NCBI GenBank assembly: GCA_902470035.1
Contig: CABREZ010000061.1
Span: 1 to 8,559 of the forward strand
DNA from: an uncultured Streptococcus sp.
GTDB taxonomy: Bacteria > Bacillota > Bacilli > Lactobacillales > Streptococcaceae
Direction: 5' to 3'
Length of the DNA: 8,559 nucleotides
In this document: one piece after another, positions 1-7,184 of the stretch
Numbering within the stretch: the stretch's first letter is position 1
Layout: each line of letters begins with the position of its first letter
Translations under genes and position numbers: made by a program
Notes under the pieces: model-generated
What the model saw: only the letters and a program-made list of their open reading frames with translations
What the model was told of the DNA's origin: nothing
Database searches by the model: none

Positions 1-55
1 TAATTCCTTCTTGTGGATAGTTTTCAATGCTTGCAATGTAATCTTTTAAATTCAT
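1..55 (-). CDS. apt: Adenine phosphoribosyltransferase, N-terminal fragment (cut by window edge)
   Basis: Only the first 18 codons are inside the window, reading MNLKDYIASIENYPQEGI from the ATG at 53-55. This matches the N-terminus I know for streptococcal and other Firmicutes Apt, which converts adenine and PRPP to AMP in cytoplasmic purine salvage. The catalytic PRPP-binding loop lies beyond the edge and cannot be checked. A modest purine-rich ribosome binding site (GAAAGAAG, 62-69) sits 6 bases before the start. The gene follows recJ in the same direction after 110 bases, but an extended -10 element at 90-98 suggests its own transcript. The identification rests on recognising a short N-terminus, so it is likely but not proven. 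Confidence 0.82.
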   Translation of the reverse strand, partial: MNLKDYIASIENYPQEGI

Positions 56-89
56 TTCTAACTTCTTTCAAAATTTATGTTTACATTTC

Positions 90-98
90 ATTATACCA
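90..98 (-). promoter_or_regulatory. Extended -10 promoter of apt
   Basis: On the minus strand this reads TGG-TATAAT, a perfect -10 hexamer (90-95) with the TGn extension (96-98). No good -35 is present at 16 to 18 bases upstream, which is usual for streptococcal extended -10 promoters. Transcription would start near 83, giving a leader of about 28 bases that contains the ribosome binding site. I see no convincing terminator between recJ and this element, so some read-through from recJ is possible. Confidence 0.65.
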
Positions 99-165
99 TG
101 AAAATTTATGAGATGCACTCGAAAGTCTTAAAAAAGCATACTTTAGTGTAATTGTTGACAAAACC

Positions 166-2382
166 TTACTTATCATCAGAAAGCAAAAAATTATAAATTT
201 CTTGCACAGATCCTAGAGACATAAGTTCCTGGTCTTTGACCGTCTGCACCAAGTCCTGATAGATGGAACTCGAAGTAATCTCCTTCTTCTCCGCATCCTT
301 GTTGACCGTCATGATGCCATTTTCAATCTGGACAAAGCCCAACTCTTGGAAGATCTGGATCATCTTGATCAACAAGACTTGTGGAATCTTGAGGTAGTCA
401 GATAGTTGGCTGAGCTTATGGCGAATATCAAACTCAGGGAACTGATAAAGTGTTTTGTAAAGTTTGGCATACTGATCCCGACTACCATAGCCAGTCAAAT
501 AATAGGCCTTGTCAAGGTGATTTTTAAAATAGACCGCTTGGAAGCTCTGTTCTTGGAAGAGCGCTTTTAAGTCAGCCAGGTCATCCGGTATGCGATCGAT
601 GACAATGGCAGGGGAATCTTCCCCTTCTTCCAACTGACTAAAGAGTGGGATGGCTGGTGGGAGAGGAGAATTTTTCCCTCGGATATTGTAGAGCTGTACT
701 CCTTCTACACGGGCATCCACGACCATCAGTTGCAGGGTGGTCTGTCCATTCCACTGATTGACGGACAAGGATACCACCAACTCCAGATTTTTCGCTTGGG
801 AGTACTCCAATTCCAAATGGCCCTGGCCAAAAGCCACGACATCAAAGCGGGCATCGCCTTTTTGAATCTTCAACTTTAGATGGCTATTGCCAGCCCCCAT
901 GGTCCGACTAGACTCCACTTGGAAATCACGAATGTAAAAGACCGGCTTCTTATGGTCCATCCCGAAAGGTGCTAGACGATCAAAACTCTTCAAGGTATCC
1001 AAGGTCAGCTCTTCTAGGTCCAATTCTTCATCAACAAAGAGGGTAGATTTGGCCGTCAGGTCAATCCCTTTTTCACGAATATAATCGGAAAAAATCTCGG
1101 TCAGATGAGGGAGCTTGTCCACTTCCAAAGTCATACCAGCTGCACCCGCATGACCTCCAAAGGCGATAAAGAGATCACGATGGGGATCTAGGGCTTCAAA
1201 AATATGGACACTTTCGGGACTTCGCGCACTTCCCTTAGCCTTGCCTTGGTCTATGGTGAGGACGATGATGGGCTGATGGAGTTCTTCTAGTAGACGACCG
1301 GCCACAATTCCTAAGACACCAGGATTCCAGCCTTCTTTTGCCAAGATTTGAACGGGAAGACTTGGATCGACCATAGCTTTGGCCTCATCATAGATGGCTT
1401 GGACGATCTCCTTGCGCTCTTCATTCTTGGCTTGAATCATCAGCGCAATCTCCAACGCCTCTTCGTCGTCAAAGCCTGTCAAGAGCTCAACCGCTGGATT
1501 TGGGTCATCCAAGCGACCTAGCGCATTGAGACGAGGGGAAATCTGAAAACCAACCGTTTCTTCATTTACATCTTGAGGGGCTATGGAGGCCAGCTTGAGC
1601 ATTTCCTGAAGGCCGATCCGTTGGGTTTGACGAAGGACACCTAGGCCGTACTTGACCAGGATGCGGTTTTCGTCTGTCAAACTGACCATATCCGCAATGG
1701 TCCCAATGGCTACCAAATCTAGAAAATCTAGAGGCACCTCTTCTAAGAGAGCAGTCGCTAATTTAAAGGCAACCCCACAACCTGCTAGGTGCTTGAAAGG
1801 GTAATCGGCATCTGGATGCTCGGGGTGAATGACAGCATAGGCATCGGGCAAGACTTCAGGCATGGCATGGTGGTCTGTCACAATGACATCTACCCCCATG
1901 CTTTGGGCCAAGTCAATGGCTTCGTGTCCAGCTACTCCATTGTCCACCGTGATGATGAGGGAAATCCCCTGCTGTTCGATAAAGTACTTGTAGACACTGG
2001 CATTGGGACCATACCCATCAGTAAAGCGGTTAGGTAGATAGACCGCTACTTCCGCCCCCATCTGCTCCAGGGTTTCCTTCATGATAGAAGCGGCCGTCAT
2101 ACCGTCTGCGTCATAATCTCCATAAACTAGGATCTGTTCATAATCTTCAATAGCTTGGCGAATCCGATCCACAGCCTTGTCCATATCGTGTAGCAGGTAG
2201 GGATCATGCAGATCTTCTAGCCGCGGTTCTAGAAAACGATCCAGCGCGTCTTCCGTCTGGATCCCTCGTTCTCCCAGTAACTTGGCTGCGGATACTTCCA
2301 ATCCTCTTTTCTTTGCTTGCGCCAAAAAAGTATCATCTGAAAAGGGCTCAGCAAACTGCCATTCATATTTTGACGTGATCAT
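166..2382 (-). CDS. recJ: Single-stranded-DNA-specific exonuclease RecJ
   Basis: RecJ is a 5'-to-3' single-strand DNA exonuclease of the DHH phosphoesterase family, acting in recombination, mismatch and base-excision repair. Numbered from the longest reading (ATG at 2404-2406, 746 residues), the metal-binding motifs are GDYDADG at 96-102, VDNG at 154-157, TDHH at 177-180, GTIAD at 235-239 and PRLNALGR at 291-298. The DHHA1 motif GGHAGAAGM is at 417-425. An OB-like region follows, then the long C-terminal extension typical of Firmicutes RecJ. All catalytic residues appear intact. I prefer the start at residue 9 (ATG 2380-2382, MITSKYEW, 738 residues). That N-terminus resembles other streptococcal RecJ proteins, and the promoter at 2418-2426 leaves only about 5 bases before the upstream ATG, with no ribosome binding site. 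The preferred start has AGGGAG at 2396-2401, at a long spacing of 13 bases. The gene has its own promoter and follows the miaA operon. Confidence 0.95.
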   Translation of the reverse strand: MITSKYEWQFAEPFSDDTFLAQAKKRGLEVSAAKLLGERGIQTEDALDRFLEPRLEDLHDPYLLHDMDKAVDRIRQAIEDYEQILVYGDYDADGMTAASIMKETLEQMGAEVAVYLPNRFTDGYGPNASVYKYFIEQQGISLIITVDNGVAGHEAIDLAQSMGVDVIVTDHHAMPEVLPDAYAVIHPEHPDADYPFKHLAGCGVAFKLATALLEEVPLDFLDLVAIGTIADMVSLTDENRILVKYGLGVLRQTQRIGLQEMLKLASIAPQDVNEETVGFQISPRLNALGRLDDPNPAVELLTGFDDEEALEIALMIQAKNEERKEIVQAIYDEAKAMVDPSLPVQILAKEGWNPGVLGIVAGRLLEELHQPIIVLTIDQGKAKGSARSPESVHIFEALDPHRDLFIAFGGHAGAAGMTLEVDKLPHLTEIFSDYIREKGIDLTAKSTLFVDEELDLEELTLDTLKSFDRLAPFGMDHKKPVFYIRDFQVESSRTMGAGNSHLKLKIQKGDARFDVVAFGQGHLELEYSQAKNLELVVSLSVNQWNGQTTLQLMVVDARVEGVQLYNIRGKNSPLPPAIPLFSQLEEGEDSPAIVIDRIPDDLADLKALFQEQSFQAVYFKNHLDKAYYLTGYGSRDQYAKLYKTLYQFPEFDIRHKLSQLSDYLKIPQVLLIKMIQIFQELGFVQIENGIMTVNKDAEKKEITSSSIYQDLVQTVKDQELMSLGSVQEIYNFLLSDDK

Positions 2383-2395
2383 CTGTTTATCTTTT

Positions 2396-2401
2396 CTCCC
2401 T
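2396..2401 (-). promoter_or_regulatory. Ribosome binding site deciding the recJ start
   Basis: AGGGAG on the minus strand lies inside the first codons of the longest recJ reading but 13 bases before the internal ATG at 2380-2382. The spacing is longer than ideal. It is the only Shine-Dalgarno-like run near either candidate start, and it favours the downstream start. Confidence 0.5.
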
Positions 2402-2417
2402 GTCATCTAGTCTACTT

Positions 2418-2426
2418 ATTATATCA
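2418..2426 (-). promoter_or_regulatory. Extended -10 promoter of recJ
   Basis: The minus strand reads TGA-TATAAT, a perfect -10 hexamer (2418-2423) with TGn extension. The -35 region is weak; a TTGAAA at 2437-2442 is too close (13 bases) to be a standard partner. The predicted transcription start is near 2411. It lies just downstream of the operon terminator at 2475-2503, which supports recJ being a separate transcription unit. Confidence 0.65.
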
Positions 2427-2474
2427 TGAATCTTTTTTTCAAATGTGATAAAAGATTTTACAGAAGAAAATGAA

Positions 2475-2503
2475 GAAAGGATTCCCTATCTGGAAATCCT
2501 CTC
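2475..2503 (-). terminator. Probable terminator of the miaA-to-GNAT operon
   Basis: Starting two bases past the GNAT stop codon, the minus strand can form an 11-pair stem with one G-U pair and one bulged T (AGGATTTCC against GGAATCCT plus flanking pairs) around a 6-base loop. A pyrimidine-rich tract (TTCATTTTCTTC) follows. The T tract is interrupted, so termination may be incomplete, but position and direction fit the end of the long operon. Confidence 0.6.
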
Positions 2504-2505
2504 TA

Positions 2506-2910
2506 TCAATTTTTATAAATCATCCCTGTACAAGCTTGCTCAAAAAGTTCAACAAAGCCCAGGGACTGGTAAAAGCCTAAATTTTTCTCGCTCCGTTCTG
2601 TGACGAGGAGACGTTGATAAACATGTGGGAAGGTAGCTAATGCTTCTTTTAAGAGTTTCTTTCCGATGCCTTGCCTCTGATGATCTGGTCGTACCAAGAG
2701 GTCTTGCACCAACAGGACAGAGTGACCGTCTCCTACCAAGCGAATGTAGGCGACTAACGCTTCTTCATCATAGACCGCCAACTGCCAGAGACTGGCTTTG
2801 ACAGCTTCTTCTAGCATGGTTGGGTTATTGGTATAATTGGTCCAGCCGACCGAGCTGTAGAGTGCGACTAGGTCTGTCATCGCTGGAATCTCTTGTTTAT
2901 ACTCTAACAT
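2506..2910 (-). CDS. GNAT family N-acetyltransferase
   Basis: This 134-residue protein is a single GNAT domain, which transfers an acetyl group from acetyl-CoA to an amine. The acetyl-CoA binding motif A is clear: VRPDHQRQGIGKKL at 73-86, the Q/R-x-x-G-x-G/A pattern. The preceding strand (VLLVQDLLV, 65-73) and motif B (FYQSLGF, 113-119) are in the usual order and spacing. Length is normal for a compact GNAT. The substrate cannot be read from the sequence; it could be a small amine, an amino acid derivative or a protein N-terminus. The start ATG is one base after the methyltransferase stop. The ribosome binding site AAGGAG (2916-2921) lies inside the last codons of that gene, so translation is probably coupled. 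It is the last gene of the operon and is followed by a terminator-like hairpin. Confidence 0.88.
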   Translation of the reverse strand: MLEYKQEIPAMTDLVALYSSVGWTNYTNNPTMLEEAVKASLWQLAVYDEEALVAYIRLVGDGHSVLLVQDLLVRPDHQRQGIGKKLLKEALATFPHVYQRLLVTERSEKNLGFYQSLGFVELFEQACTGMIYKN

Positions 2911-2911
2911 C

Positions 2912-3622
2912 TTAACTCCTTTTTAGGGTATAGTGCTGGAAGAAGGCGATATCTCTGTAAGGGGACTCTTGGCAAACGGCCAGCTCCATCTTGAGCATAG
3001 ACTCTCGCCAGCCTTCTTGTCCTTTAAAGAGATTGTCCTGCAAGGCGTAAAAGACACGAATTCCTTGGTAGTCCTGAACTTCGAGGGCTAGGTCTTCTAC
3101 TGCTCGATCTAGATCATAGGCCTGGGCCAAGCCCATGGAGTGGGTTTCCAGATCCTGACCTGCTAGGAGATCGAGCGCTTTCTGAGTATTATTTTCAAAA
3201 ACGACGGTCTGCAGGACGCGGCCAACCTCATTGTGCTTGACGATGGATAGGAGACCATCTGGTTTCAAGAGACGGGCGAATTCTTCAAGAACCAGCTTGC
3301 GATCCTCTACATACTCCAAGACATTGTGGCAAAGGATGACATCAAAGCTGGCATCTTCAAGGCTTGCTAACTGGTCCAGACTTCCGACCAGTTGCTGGTA
3401 GGAATGTTCTTGGGCCCGCAAGGCTACCATTTCTTGATTCGGCTCCACAGCAAGGACTTCATTATCTTTCGCTAAGTGGTTGGCCACCAGGCCAAAGCCA
3501 CTGCCAAAATCAAGCACTCGCTTTCCCTTGATGTCCTGTATTTGGTCAAAAAGGATATCATAATAGAGCTGTCCCCAAGGTTTTCGGATGTTTTCTAAAT
3601 AGACTTGAATATTTGCTGCCAT
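2912..3622 (-). CDS. Class I SAM-dependent methyltransferase, CmoM/SmtA-like
   Basis: The 236-residue protein has a Rossmann-type methyltransferase fold: motif I VLDFGSGFGLVA at 36-47, the acidic end of strand 2 in AVEPN at 58-62, and DVILCHNVLEYVED at 94-107. The C-terminal part then has LLKPDGLLSIVKHNE (118-132), GIRVFYAL (187-194) and LELAVC-like KMELAVCQESPY (211-222). From memory, the order and wording of these late segments resemble E. coli CmoM (formerly SmtA), which methylates the carboxymethoxy group of tRNA wobble uridine 34. That is a family resemblance, not proof of the same substrate. Neighbouring MiaA and RNase Z make a tRNA substrate plausible. A strong ribosome binding site (GGAGGAG, 3627-3633) overlaps the SDR stop codon. 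Another small-molecule methyltransferase role cannot be excluded. Confidence 0.85.
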   Translation of the reverse strand: MAANIQVYLENIRKPWGQLYYDILFDQIQDIKGKRVLDFGSGFGLVANHLAKDNEVLAVEPNQEMVALRAQEHSYQQLVGSLDQLASLEDASFDVILCHNVLEYVEDRKLVLEEFARLLKPDGLLSIVKHNEVGRVLQTVVFENNTQKALDLLAGQDLETHSMGLAQAYDLDRAVEDLALEVQDYQGIRVFYALQDNLFKGQEGWRESMLKMELAVCQESPYRDIAFFQHYTLKRS

Positions 3623-3632
3623 CTGGCTCCTC

Positions 3633-4388
3633 CTATTTGTAATTAAACATCTTGCTGGCCAGCTTGTCCGAGATGCGAGGGAAAAGAGTATAGAGCTTGT
3701 GGGTCAGGTTCAAGAGCCAAGGAAGATTGAGCTCGCGTTTTGCTTTTCCAAAGTTTTTAACGATCTTCTTAGCCACAAAGTCTGGTTCCAAAATGTAGCG
3801 GTCCACAGCCTTGACATAGCTTCCGTCAGGATCTGCCTGGTCAAAGAAACTAGTCCGAATTGGTCCTGGATTGACTGTCGTCACATGGACACCAAAGGGC
3901 ATGAGTTCCAAACGTAGGGCATTGGAAAAGCCAATGGCCGCAAACTTAGTAGCCGAATAAAGGCTGGATTTAGCAGTTGCTACTAAGCCCGCCATACTGA
4001 CGATATTGACAATGTGCCCCTTGCCTGCTTTCTTCATGTGCGCACCAATCAAGCGTGAAAGCTGCATGAGGGCAAAGGTATTGACTTCAAACATGGCATG
4101 AATCTGCTCATTGGTGATCTGGTCAAACTCTTCAAAGATCCCATACCCAGCATTGTTGACCAAGACATCGATCTTTCCATAGCGCTGAGTCAGCTCTTCC
4201 ACTAGCTGTTGGACAGCTGAGGAATCTGTGATATCAAGCCCGATGCATTCGGCCTGAGGATGGCTAGCATAGAGGTCTTCTAGTTTTTCTTGATTTCTGC
4301 CTAGGAGAATGAGCCGGTCCTCAGGGAGGAGCTTGACCATTTCCTGTGCTAGTCCTCCGCTTGCTCCTGTGATGATGATAGTTCGCAT
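3633..4388 (-). CDS. Short-chain dehydrogenase/reductase (DltE/YqjQ-type, COG0300-like)
   Basis: This is a 251-residue classical SDR, an NAD(P)-dependent oxidoreductase of the cytoplasm. Visible landmarks are the cofactor loop TGASGGLA (7-14), NNAG (78-81), Asn103 in EVN, the catalytic Ser131 in NIVS, the YSATK motif with Tyr144 and Lys148, and PGPIRT (174-179). The last glycine of the usual TGxxxGxG loop is alanine here. The catalytic tetrad is complete. Arg31 just after strand 2 (LLGRN) suggests NADP rather than NAD. A C-terminal basic, aromatic segment (about 218-251) extends past the core, as in the DltE-like group. The substrate is unknown. The gene starts one base after the rnz stop, with GGAG 7 bases upstream of its ATG, so it is co-transcribed and probably translationally coupled with rnz. 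Confidence 0.9.
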   Translation of the reverse strand: MRTIIITGASGGLAQEMVKLLPEDRLILLGRNQEKLEDLYASHPQAECIGLDITDSSAVQQLVEELTQRYGKIDVLVNNAGYGIFEEFDQITNEQIHAMFEVNTFALMQLSRLIGAHMKKAGKGHIVNIVSMAGLVATAKSSLYSATKFAAIGFSNALRLELMPFGVHVTTVNPGPIRTSFFDQADPDGSYVKAVDRYILEPDFVAKKIVKNFGKAKRELNLPWLLNLTHKLYTLFPRISDKLASKMFNYK

Positions 4389-4389
4389 C

Positions 4390-5319
4390 TTAGATCTCCA
4401 CTTCTTCTAAATCCTTGACGACATAAACATTTTCAAAAATGCTGGACGCATCCTTGCGTAATTGGCTGACGTCCTTGGAGAGGAAGCGGGCACTGATATG
4501 GTTGAGAAGAAGGCGTTTGGCCCCTGCTTCACGCGCCACTTCTGACGCCTGCATATTGGTCGAGTGTCCGTGCTTCCGAGCAATCTTCTCATCGCCCTTG
4601 CCATAAGTAGACTCATGCACGAGGACATCTGCATTGACGGCAAGTCTGACGCTAGCATTGGTCTTACGTGTATCTCCCAGAATCGTAATGACCTTACCAG
4701 GTCGAGGGGCTGAGATATAGTCCGCTGCAATGATCTTGGTGCCATCTTCTAGGGTGACATCTTGGCCATTTTTGACCTGGCCAAAGAGCGGGCCAAACGG
4801 CACTCCTGCTGCCTTGAGCTTGTCTGCATCGAGCGTTCCTTCCAGGTCTTTTTGCATGATGCGAAAGCCCACACAGAAGATGGTATGGTCTAAGGCCTCG
4901 GCATAAACCGTAAACTTATCTGTCTCCATGATTTTCCCAAGTGAACCTTCATCAAACTCATGAAAATGGATCTGATAGGGTAGGCGAGAACCGGAAACTC
5001 GCAGGCTGGTCAAGACAAAGGATTTGATCCCAACCGGTCCATAAATCTCTAAATCAGTCTGCTCTTCATTGGCTTGAAAAGCTCGGCTAGAGAGGAAACC
5101 TGGCAAGCCGAAAATATGGTCCCCGTGTAGATGGGTGATAAAAATCTTGCTGACCTTTCGCGGACGAATGCTGGTTTCTAAGATTCGGTTCTGCGTCCCT
5201 TCCCCACAGTCAAAGAGCCAGACTTCATTGATTTCATCCAGGAGTTTGAGGGCTAGACTAGAGACATTACGAGATTTGGACGGTTGTCCCGCACCCGTTC
5301 CTAAAAATTGAATTTCCAT
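4390..5319 (-). CDS. rnz: Ribonuclease Z (tRNA 3'-processing endonuclease)
   Basis: RNase Z cuts the 3' trailer from tRNA precursors that lack an encoded CCA. The 309 residues match the usual length of the bacterial short form. The metallo-beta-lactamase zinc site is intact: HLHGDH at 63-68, His145, Asp216 in GDTR, and His274 in NHISARF. Other family signatures are FLGTGAG near the N-terminus, FDCGEGTQ (36-43), HESTYG (235-240) and GHSTNMQA (251-258). The flexible exosite arm that binds the tRNA elbow is recognisable at about 157-187 (AGVPFGPLFG). The start follows the preceding stop by 10 bases. Only a weak AGAAAG-like ribosome binding site is seen, so expression may depend on coupling to the upstream gene. 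Confidence 0.96.
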   Translation of the reverse strand: MEIQFLGTGAGQPSKSRNVSSLALKLLDEINEVWLFDCGEGTQNRILETSIRPRKVSKIFITHLHGDHIFGLPGFLSSRAFQANEEQTDLEIYGPVGIKSFVLTSLRVSGSRLPYQIHFHEFDEGSLGKIMETDKFTVYAEALDHTIFCVGFRIMQKDLEGTLDADKLKAAGVPFGPLFGQVKNGQDVTLEDGTKIIAADYISAPRPGKVITILGDTRKTNASVRLAVNADVLVHESTYGKGDEKIARKHGHSTNMQASEVAREAGAKRLLLNHISARFLSKDVSQLRKDASSIFENVYVVKDLEEVEI

Positions 5320-5329
5320 TGTATACTTT

Positions 5330-5947
5330 CTAACTAATATAAATCATAGCGGTCCGATTCTTGGATCGAACAGCGATTTTTCCAGGGTAGGCAGTGGCTA
5401 ATTGAACCAATTCGTCCTGGTTGTACCCAGATAGACGGATGCTACCATCTGCCAGCTCTTCAAGATTCGACAAAGCTGACAATTCCTTGGTCTCGACTAC
5501 CTCTTGTTCCCTAACCAGACGCATCAAAATCAAGCCTTCCTCTTCATAGACGAGGTAGTGAGGAAAAATTTGCGCTATCTCAAACAAGAGGTCCATGCGA
5601 ATGGCTCCTGCTTGCTGGGCAAATACTTGCGCCAATCCCTTCTCTCGGTAGCAAAAACCATAGGCCTTGCCAGAAAGATTGAGACGAACAAAAGGTTTCT
5701 CCTCCTCAAAGCTGGGACTCGTCTGATAAAGGTCAAAGGCCTCAGTGACTTGTTCATAGTAGTCAGTTGCTGCTTCCGGGCTTTTCTTTTGGTAGAGCTC
5801 TGCGAAGTAGGCGTTGATGACACTGGGTGGTGGCGTGATAAACTGGAGCTTCTGCTCTTCTGTCAATCCCGCCAAGACCCGATCTAAATAGACCTTGTCT
5901 AGACTGGTATAGCCACCGTAGCTGAGGGCGATGTTAAGATAATCCAT
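5330..5947 (-). CDS. Conserved-looking protein of unknown function between hflX and rnz
   Basis: I do not assign a function to this 205-residue protein. It looks soluble: no signal peptide, membrane span, cysteine cluster or nucleotide-binding loop is visible, and glutamates are frequent. Visible segments are a start rich in Tyr and Leu (MDYLNIALSYGGYTSLDKVY, 1-20), a proline-marked helix start ITPPPSVINAYFAELYQKK (37-55), RLNLSGKAYGFCYREKG (88-104), a hydrophobic helix MDLLFEIAQIFPHYLVY (118-134), and a C-terminal part ending AVRSKNRTAMIYIS. It is real: the frame is open throughout, it overlaps hflX by 14 bases, and GAGGAG (5958-5963) sits 10 bases before its ATG. I recall an equivalent gene at this position in other streptococci. 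Position suggests a link to ribosome or tRNA quality control, which is inference only. Confidence 0.8.
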   Translation of the reverse strand: MDYLNIALSYGGYTSLDKVYLDRVLAGLTEEQKLQFITPPPSVINAYFAELYQKKSPEAATDYYEQVTEAFDLYQTSPSFEEEKPFVRLNLSGKAYGFCYREKGLAQVFAQQAGAIRMDLLFEIAQIFPHYLVYEEEGLILMRLVREQEVVETKELSALSNLEELADGSIRLSGYNQDELVQLATAYPGKIAVRSKNRTAMIYIS

Positions 5948-7184
5948 GGTGGTAAAACTCCTCTAGTCTCCATGCATTTTTAGGGGCGATGTAGCCTGTT
6001 AAGACCTCACCAGTTTCCTCATAGGAACGCTCGGTCAGAATGGCCATGGTCTCCAATTCATGGATGCGGTAGGCTTGCTCAAAAGGAACCTGAATCGTAA
6101 AGGGCTGGAAGAGTTCTTGCATCTTTTCAAGTAGAATGTCCTGAAGTTTAGCCCGACTATCGGGATCCTTGGCCGAAACCAGGCGGTAAGGTGTCTGTGT
6201 AGGGGTAAAGTCCTTGACCTTGTCTGCCTTGTTGTAGAGGGTCAAGCGTGGAATATCCAGCATCTCCAAATCTTTCATAATCTGAAGGACCGTCTTTTCA
6301 TGCTCTTCATGGTTGGGATCAGAGGCATCGATGACATGGACCAAGAGATCCACATTCTTGCTCTCTTCTAGGGTCGACTTAAAGCTGGTCACCAACTCTG
6401 TCGGCAAGTCCTGAATAAAGCCAACCGTATCTGTCAGAGTTACTTGTAAATTCCCTGTTAGATGAATGCTCTTGGTTGTGGCATCCAAGGTCGCAAAGAG
6501 TTCATCTGCTTCGTACTGGGTCTTACTGGTCAAGGCATTCATAATGGTTGACTTCCCTGCATTGGTGTAACCAATCAAGCCAATCTTAAAAACAGAGGAT
6601 TCCAGACGTTTTTCTCGAACCACTTCTCGATTCTTCTCGACCACCTTGAGTTGACGCTCAATATCTGTGATTTGATTGCGGACACTCCGGCGGTTCAACT
6701 CCAGCTGACTTTCCCCTGGACCACGGGAACCAATCCCCCCGGCCTGCCGACTGAGCATGATTCCTTGACCAACGAGACGGGGCAAGAGGTACTTGAGCTG
6801 AGCCAAGTGCACCTGCAACTTCCCTTCATGGCTTCGTGCCCGCATGGCAAAGATATCCAAGATCAGCTGCATCCGGTCAATGACCTTAACACCCAAAATT
6901 TCTTCTAAATTCACATTCTGACGAGGGGTCAAACGGTTGTTAACGACAACTGTCGAAACCTCATCTGCATCCACCATTTGGGCAATTTCTTCTAGCTTTC
7001 CAGAACCGACGAAGGTCTTGCTGTCGTACTTTTCTCTCTTCTGAGTGTAGACACCTACGACTTCTGCTCCGGCTGTCTTGGCTAGACTGGCCAACTCCTC
7101 CATGGACATGTCAAAGTTATCCATACCTTGAAGCTCGACACCGACAATGAGGACACGCTCCTGTTTTTTCTCAGTTTCTATCAT
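5934..7184 (-). CDS. hflX: GTPase HflX, ribosome-splitting factor
   Basis: HflX is a ribosome-associated GTPase that dissociates stalled 70S ribosomes under stress such as heat. The 416 residues comprise the N-terminal HflX domain (about 1-195), with the glycine-rich signature GGIGSRGPGE at 149-158 and a coiled linker (about 165-195). The G domain follows: G1 GYTNAGKST 205-213, the switch region ATLDATT 231-237, G3 DTVGF 252-256, G4 NKAD 318-321 and G5 SAK 337-339. A short C-terminal domain ends at FYHHGLS. All GTPase motifs are intact. The start overlaps the end of miaA by 14 bases and the end overlaps the next gene by 14 bases. The upstream AGAAAG (7193-7198) is a weak ribosome binding site, so translation is probably coupled to miaA. 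Confidence 0.96.
   Translation of the reverse strand: MIETEKKQERVLIVGVELQGMDNFDMSMEELASLAKTAGAEVVGVYTQKREKYDSKTFVGSGKLEEIAQMVDADEVSTVVVNNRLTPRQNVNLEEILGVKVIDRMQLILDIFAMRARSHEGKLQVHLAQLKYLLPRLVGQGIMLSRQAGGIGSRGPGESQLELNRRSVRNQITDIERQLKVVEKNREVVREKRLESSVFKIGLIGYTNAGKSTIMNALTSKTQYEADELFATLDATTKSIHLTGNLQVTLTDTVGFIQDLPTELVTSFKSTLEESKNVDLLVHVIDASDPNHEEHEKTVLQIMKDLEMLDIPRLTLYNKADKVKDFTPTQTPYRLVSAKDPDSRAKLQDILLEKMQELFQPFTIQVPFEQAYRIHELETMAILTERSYEETGEVLTGYIAPKNAWRLEEFYHHGLS

Noticed and set aside
120..150. Possible recJ terminator (AAAG/CTTT and AAAGT/ACTTT pairs near a T run)
   Set aside because: The stems are only 4 to 5 A/T-rich pairs, far too weak compared with the other terminators in this window.
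155..160. Perfect TTGACA -35 hexamer on the plus strand
   Set aside because: No -10-like hexamer lies 16 to 18 bases downstream, and it would fire into recJ antisense; probably chance.
1789..2037. Plus-strand open frame of 82 codons inside recJ
   Set aside because: It lies antisense to conserved RecJ motifs, has no ribosome binding site or recognisable protein features, and is a by-product of the real frame.
4407..4745. Minus-strand open frame of 112 codons in another frame of rnz
   Set aside because: It overlaps the conserved C-terminal RNase Z region; its product is low in complexity and lacks domain features.
5504..5887. Plus-strand frame of 127 codons opposite the unknown gene, and the shifted minus frame at 5575-5823
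   Set aside because: Because the minus-strand gene itself is unrecognised I compared them. The 5330-5947 frame has the ribosome binding site, operon overlaps and a plausible globular composition; the others have none of these.
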